Assembly (NCBI GenBank): GCA_050331395.1
Contig: JBHJGX010000015.1
Span: 16,295 to 80,294, forward strand
Length of the DNA: 64,000 nt
From: Thermohalobaculum sp050331395
GTDB lineage: Bacteria > Pseudomonadota > Alphaproteobacteria > Rhodobacterales > Rhodobacteraceae
Direction of reading: 5' to 3'
Shown here: positions 60,847 through 64,000 of the stretch, in pieces
How positions within the stretch are numbered: position 1 is the first letter of the stretch
How the letters are laid out: every line of letters begins with the position of its first letter
Position numbers and translations under genes: made by a program
The notes under the pieces: model-generated
What the model was told of the DNA's origin: nothing
Databases searched by the model: none
The model's input: the letters and a program-made list of their open reading frames with translations, nothing else

Positions 60847-63162
60847 TTACTCGGCGGCGAGTTTGGCCGCGTTCATCCAGGACCACACGCGCTCAGGCGT
60901 CATCGGCATATCGACCTGACGCACCCCTTCGTCCCAAAGCGCATCGAGTGCGGCATTGATCACCGCTGCGCAGGCGCCGACGGTGCCCGCCTCGCCACAG
61001 CCCTTCATGCCGATCGGGTTGGCGGTCGAGGGCGTGCCCTCGTGATGGAACGGCATCATCGGCACATCGTCCGCCCGCGGCATCGCGTAATCCATGAAGG
61101 TCGCCGACAAAAGCTGGCCTTCCTCGTCCCAGACCACATGCTCGGTGATCGCCTGGCCGATCCCTTGGGCGACGCCGCCATGCACCTGACCCTCAGCGAG
61201 AAGCGGGTTCATCAAGATGCCGAAATCGTCGACCACGGTGTATTTCACCACCTTGGCGACACCGGTGTCGCGGTCGATCTCCACCTCGGCGATGTGACAG
61301 CCATTGGGGAAGGAGCGGCCCGGCACGACGGTTTCGGTCTCCTGGGTCAGGAACTCGAGCCGACCCGAGGCGCGCGCCCGGGCCGCCAGCGTCATGAGGT
61401 CCACTTGCCGGTCCGTGCCGGCCACGCGCCAGGCGCCGTCGGCCCATTCGAGATCGCCAGCGGCCACCTCGAGCTCCTCCTCGGCCAGCGGCTTCATCTT
61501 CTCGATCAGATCGTCCGCCGCGCCATTGATCGCGGTGCCTTGCATGGTGACCGAACGCGAGCCGCCGGTGCCGCCGCCGGTGGCAATCAGATCCGAGTCC
61601 CCCTGGACAATGCGGATTTTCTCGAAAGGCAGACCCGTGCGCCCGTGGAGGAACTGGGCGTAGACGGTCTCGTGCCCCTGCCCGTTCGACTGGGTCCCGA
61701 CAAAGAGATCGATGCCACCGTCCTCGGTAAAGGCGATCCGGGCGGTCTCGTTCTGCGCGCCCAGGATCGACTCGATGTAATAGCAAAGCCCGACGCCCCG
61801 GAGCTTGCCCTCCGCCGCCGATTGGGCCTTGCGCGCCGCAAAGCCCGCGTAATCCGCCTCGGCAAGCGCCCGGTCGAGGACCTTGTTGAAATCGCCGACG
61901 TCATAAGTCTCGCCGACGAGAGTGGAATAGGGGAACTGCTCGGGCCGGATGAAGTTCTTGCGCCGCAGCTCGACCGGATCGACGCCCATGACCCGCGCGG
62001 CTTTGTCCATCATCCGCTCGAGCTGATACTGCGCCTCGGGCCGTCCCGCGCCCCGATAGGCATCGACCGGCGTGGTGTGCGTGAAAACGCCCTTCACGTT
62101 GAACCAGGCCGCCTGCAGATCGTAGACGCCGGTCAGCACCCGCGCGGCGAGATCCGAGGCGATGTAAACCGCAGACCCCGACAGATAGGCACCCATATTC
62201 GCCACCGTCTCGACTTTCATCGCGACGAGGCGATGGTCGGCGTTAAAGCCCGCGACAAGCTTGGCCACCTGATCGCGACCGGCCGCATCGGTCTGGAAGC
62301 CCTCCGAGCGCTCGGAGATCCATTTGATCGGTGCGCCGAGCTCCCGGGCCGCGGCCGCCGTGGCGATGTATTCGGGATAGTTGAAGGCTTTCATGCCGAA
62401 GCCGCCGCCCACATCGGGATGCCGGATGGTGACCGCGTCCTCGGACATCTTGAGGCGACGGATCAACTCGTCCTTGAGGTCCCAGACCCCCTGCCCGTTA
62501 AAGCAAACCGTGAGCCGCCCGTTCTCGAACTCCGAGAGGCAGCCGCGGGTCTCCATCGGGTTCGCCACCACGCGGTTATTCACCAGATCGAGTTCCACCC
62601 GGTGAGCCGCGCCGGCGAGGGCCTCCTCGGTAAGGTCGCGGTCCCCGATGCCCCAGTCGTAGCAAAGGTTTCCCGGGGCCTCCTCATGGACCTGCGGCGC
62701 GCCGGGCAAAAGCGCTTTCGGCCCGTCGGTCACGGCGGTCTCGGCGTCGATATCGGCGACGATCAGCTCGGCCGCATCCTTGGCCTCGGCCAGGCTCTCG
62801 GCGACGACCATGGCGATCGGCTCGCCCAGATGGCGGACCTGGCCGATCGCGAGCACGGGCCGGCGCGGGCGCACGGACATCGAGCCGTCGATGTTCGCGA
62901 TCTGCCCGCCGTCCATATCGTTGTCGATCATACCGTCGAGATCGGCGCCGGTGAGCACCATCCGCACGCCGGGCGCGGCCTTGGCGTCATCGATGTCGAG
63001 GCTCTCGATGCGGCCGCTGGCGACGGGGCTCCGGACGAAGACGGCGTGGAGCGCGCCGGCCGGCGCGATATCTTCGATATACGTGCCGGTTCCCGACAGG
63101 AAACGGGTGTCCTCGACCCGGCGGACCGGCTGGCTGGTGGCGAATTTACTGGGAGCGTTCAT
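60847..63162 (-). CDS. Molybdenum hydroxylase large subunit (CoxL form II / XDH family)
   Basis: The 771-residue protein is the molybdopterin-cytosine-dinucleotide-binding large subunit of the xanthine dehydrogenase/CO dehydrogenase family. It opens with PVRRVEDTRFLSGTGTYIEDI and contains DVGGGFGMKAFNYPEY, AYRGAGRPEAQYQLERMMD, FVGTQSNGQGHETVYAQ and GMKGCGEAGTVGACAA with the catalytic glutamate. AYRGAGR marks form II; true CO dehydrogenase has AYxCSFR. The usual small (2Fe-2S) and medium (FAD) subunit genes are not next to it in this window. The substrate is unknown. Confidence 0.9.
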   Translation of the reverse strand: MNAPSKFATSQPVRRVEDTRFLSGTGTYIEDIAPAGALHAVFVRSPVASGRIESLDIDDAKAAPGVRMVLTGADLDGMIDNDMDGGQIANIDGSMSVRPRRPVLAIGQVRHLGEPIAMVVAESLAEAKDAAELIVADIDAETAVTDGPKALLPGAPQVHEEAPGNLCYDWGIGDRDLTEEALAGAAHRVELDLVNNRVVANPMETRGCLSEFENGRLTVCFNGQGVWDLKDELIRRLKMSEDAVTIRHPDVGGGFGMKAFNYPEYIATAAAARELGAPIKWISERSEGFQTDAAGRDQVAKLVAGFNADHRLVAMKVETVANMGAYLSGSAVYIASDLAARVLTGVYDLQAAWFNVKGVFTHTTPVDAYRGAGRPEAQYQLERMMDKAARVMGVDPVELRRKNFIRPEQFPYSTLVGETYDVGDFNKVLDRALAEADYAGFAARKAQSAAEGKLRGVGLCYYIESILGAQNETARIAFTEDGGIDLFVGTQSNGQGHETVYAQFLHGRTGLPFEKIRIVQGDSDLIATGGGTGGSRSVTMQGTAINGAADDLIEKMKPLAEEELEVAAGDLEWADGAWRVAGTDRQVDLMTLAARARASGRLEFLTQETETVVPGRSFPNGCHIAEVEIDRDTGVAKVVKYTVVDDFGILMNPLLAEGQVHGGVAQGIGQAITEHVVWDEEGQLLSATFMDYAMPRADDVPMMPFHHEGTPSTANPIGMKGCGEAGTVGACAAVINAALDALWDEGVRQVDMPMTPERVWSWMNAAKLAAE

Positions 63163-63412
63163 CGGACAACCTCGCTGCATGTGCTTTTCGAAGAGAGTAG
63201 CGATGCCGCGGCGCGAAAACAGCCCTCTGCGCCGGGCCGACAAGCGTGTTTCCGCCGCATGGACGGGTCGCATTCCCGGCCGGGGCGCGCGTGCGCTGAA
63301 AAAACAGTCTCACAGGGTCGCGTCGGAGCTTTTTGGCAAAACGGCCGCGATCGAGGAGGGACGACTGCGGGCGCCGAGAGAAGCTCGTCGGGCGCCCGCG
63401 GAAGGCTTCGGG

Positions 63413-64000
63413 TCAGTGCACCGTCGCACCCTCGCTCGGCGCGGCACCCGGCGCATAGTCGCCGAGCAAAAGCCCATCGGGCCCTGCCGTCACCGCGACC
63501 GTCTCCCCGTCGGCGACCCTGCCCGCCAAGATCAGCTCCGCGAGCGGATCCTGCAGCGCCTTCTGGATCACCCGCTTGAGGGGCCGCGCGCCGAAGCGCT
63601 CCGAGTAGCCGAGTCGCGCGAGCTCTTCACGAGCCGCGACCGACACCTCCAGTGTAAGACCTCGCCGCACGATGCCGGTACGCTGTCCGACCTTCCCGAG
63701 CTCCAGGTCGACCACGCGCAGGATGTCGGCCGGGGTGAGCGGCGAGAAGGGCACGACGCGGTCGATGCGGTTGAAGAACTCGGGCCGGAAGTGGTCGCGT
63801 AGCTTGCCCGTGGCGTCTGCCACGGTGCCGCGACCGAAGCCGACCGCGCGTGGATCAGCGCTACCGATGATCGACGTCATCACGATCAGCGTCATCCGGA
63901 AGTCGACGAGTCGGCCTCGCGCGTCCGTGAGGCGCCCTTCACCCAGGATGCCCAGCAACAGATCGAAGGTCTCGGCGTGTGCCTTCTCGATCTCGTCGAG
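63413..64000 (-). CDS. C-terminal part of a ClpA/ClpB-family AAA+ unfoldase (runs off the window)
   Basis: The visible 195 residues are the second AAA+ module and D2-small domain of an Hsp100 ATPase. They contain Walker B LDEIEKAH at the window edge, LLGILGEGRLTDARGRLVDF, the arginine finger FFNRIDRVV, and sensor 2 in FGARPLKRVIQKALQDPLAELIL. Sensor 1, normally TSN, reads MTSIIGS with isoleucine in place of asparagine. The start and N-terminal half lie beyond base 64000, so ClpB cannot be told from ClpA or ClpC with certainty. Confidence 0.85.
   Translation of the reverse strand, partial: LDEIEKAHAETFDLLLGILGEGRLTDARGRLVDFRMTLIVMTSIIGSADPRAVGFGRGTVADATGKLRDHFRPEFFNRIDRVVPFSPLTPADILRVVDLELGKVGQRTGIVRRGLTLEVSVAAREELARLGYSERFGARPLKRVIQKALQDPLAELILAGRVADGETVAVTAGPDGLLLGDYAPGAAPSEGATVH

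Noticed and set aside
60781..63579. A 932-codon open frame on the + strand opposite the CoxL-type gene
   Set aside because: It is a shadow of the minus-strand molybdenum hydroxylase, whose motifs are complete; the + strand product has no recognisable domain.

Overview
The window is very GC-rich, densely coded DNA of an alphaproteobacterium, most probably of the order Rhodobacterales. This rests on gene content and order seen in the sequence: dusB(nifR3)-ntrB-ntrC-ntrY-ntrX, a fused ispDF followed by pgpA and a stand-alone cinA C-terminal domain, nadK-hdaA-ppk-ppx, nrdR-ribD-ribE-ribB-ribH-nusB, and bamE / DUF177-rpmF-plsX-fabH-ihfA-merR. A short (445-residue) ProRS without an insertion domain and COQ10-, DUF1467- and NDUFAF6-like proteins fit the same group. 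No tRNA, rRNA, CRISPR array, insertion sequence or prophage gene was seen.

Layout. 0.3-7.8 kb (minus strand): the nitrogen regulon, with two sensor kinases (NtrB, NtrY) and two sigma-54-type response regulators (NtrC, NtrX) behind the tRNA dihydrouridine synthase DusB. 7.9-10.6 kb: isoprenoid and phospholipid genes, PncC and a COQ10-like protein. 10.8-17.7 kb: a secreted protein of unknown function, a two-subunit CoA-transferase, a VIT1/CCC1-family membrane protein behind a perfect FNR-type box, the tRNA methyltransferase TrmFO, a SAM methyltransferase behind a perfect inverted repeat, an NDUFAF6-like protein and a GNAT gene broken by an in-frame stop. 17.7-25.9 kb (minus): citramalate synthase with CysS, then NadE, a small membrane protein and GltX. 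26-28.8 kb: a secreted protein of 19 MORN repeats, a GNAT acetyltransferase and a nitroreductase. 28.8-38.3 kb: methylmalonyl-CoA epimerase, DnaE (with a suspect poly-G/C insertion in a conserved motif), LolC/LolD, a globin, agmatinase in frame with a gamma-glutamylcyclotransferase-like domain, and ProRS. 38.5-38.6 kb: an orphan intrinsic terminator that suggests an unannotated small RNA. 38.7-44.1 kb (minus): NadK, the replication regulator HdaA, polyphosphate kinase and Ppx/GppA phosphatase. 44.1-48.5 kb: an EAL c-di-GMP phosphodiesterase, GlyA, an acyltransferase plus glycosyltransferase pair, and a histidine-phosphatase-like protein lacking its catalytic histidine. 48.7-53.2 kb: the riboflavin operon. 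53.3-59.1 kb: an MFS transporter, BamE, and the rpmF-plsX-fabH-ihfA-merR run. 59.2-64 kb (minus): a PhnD-like binding protein, a VOC enzyme, an orphan CoxL-type molybdenum hydroxylase large subunit, and the C-terminal part of a ClpA/ClpB-family unfoldase that runs off the right edge.

Most of the window is ordinary housekeeping DNA. I found no convincing new multi-gene system. The unusual signals are local: operator-like palindromes, a two-copy 40-nt palindromic element, an FNR box, an orphan terminator, a fused reading frame, the long MORN protein, and several positions where conserved residues or frames are broken. Some of the last group may be sequencing or assembly errors.
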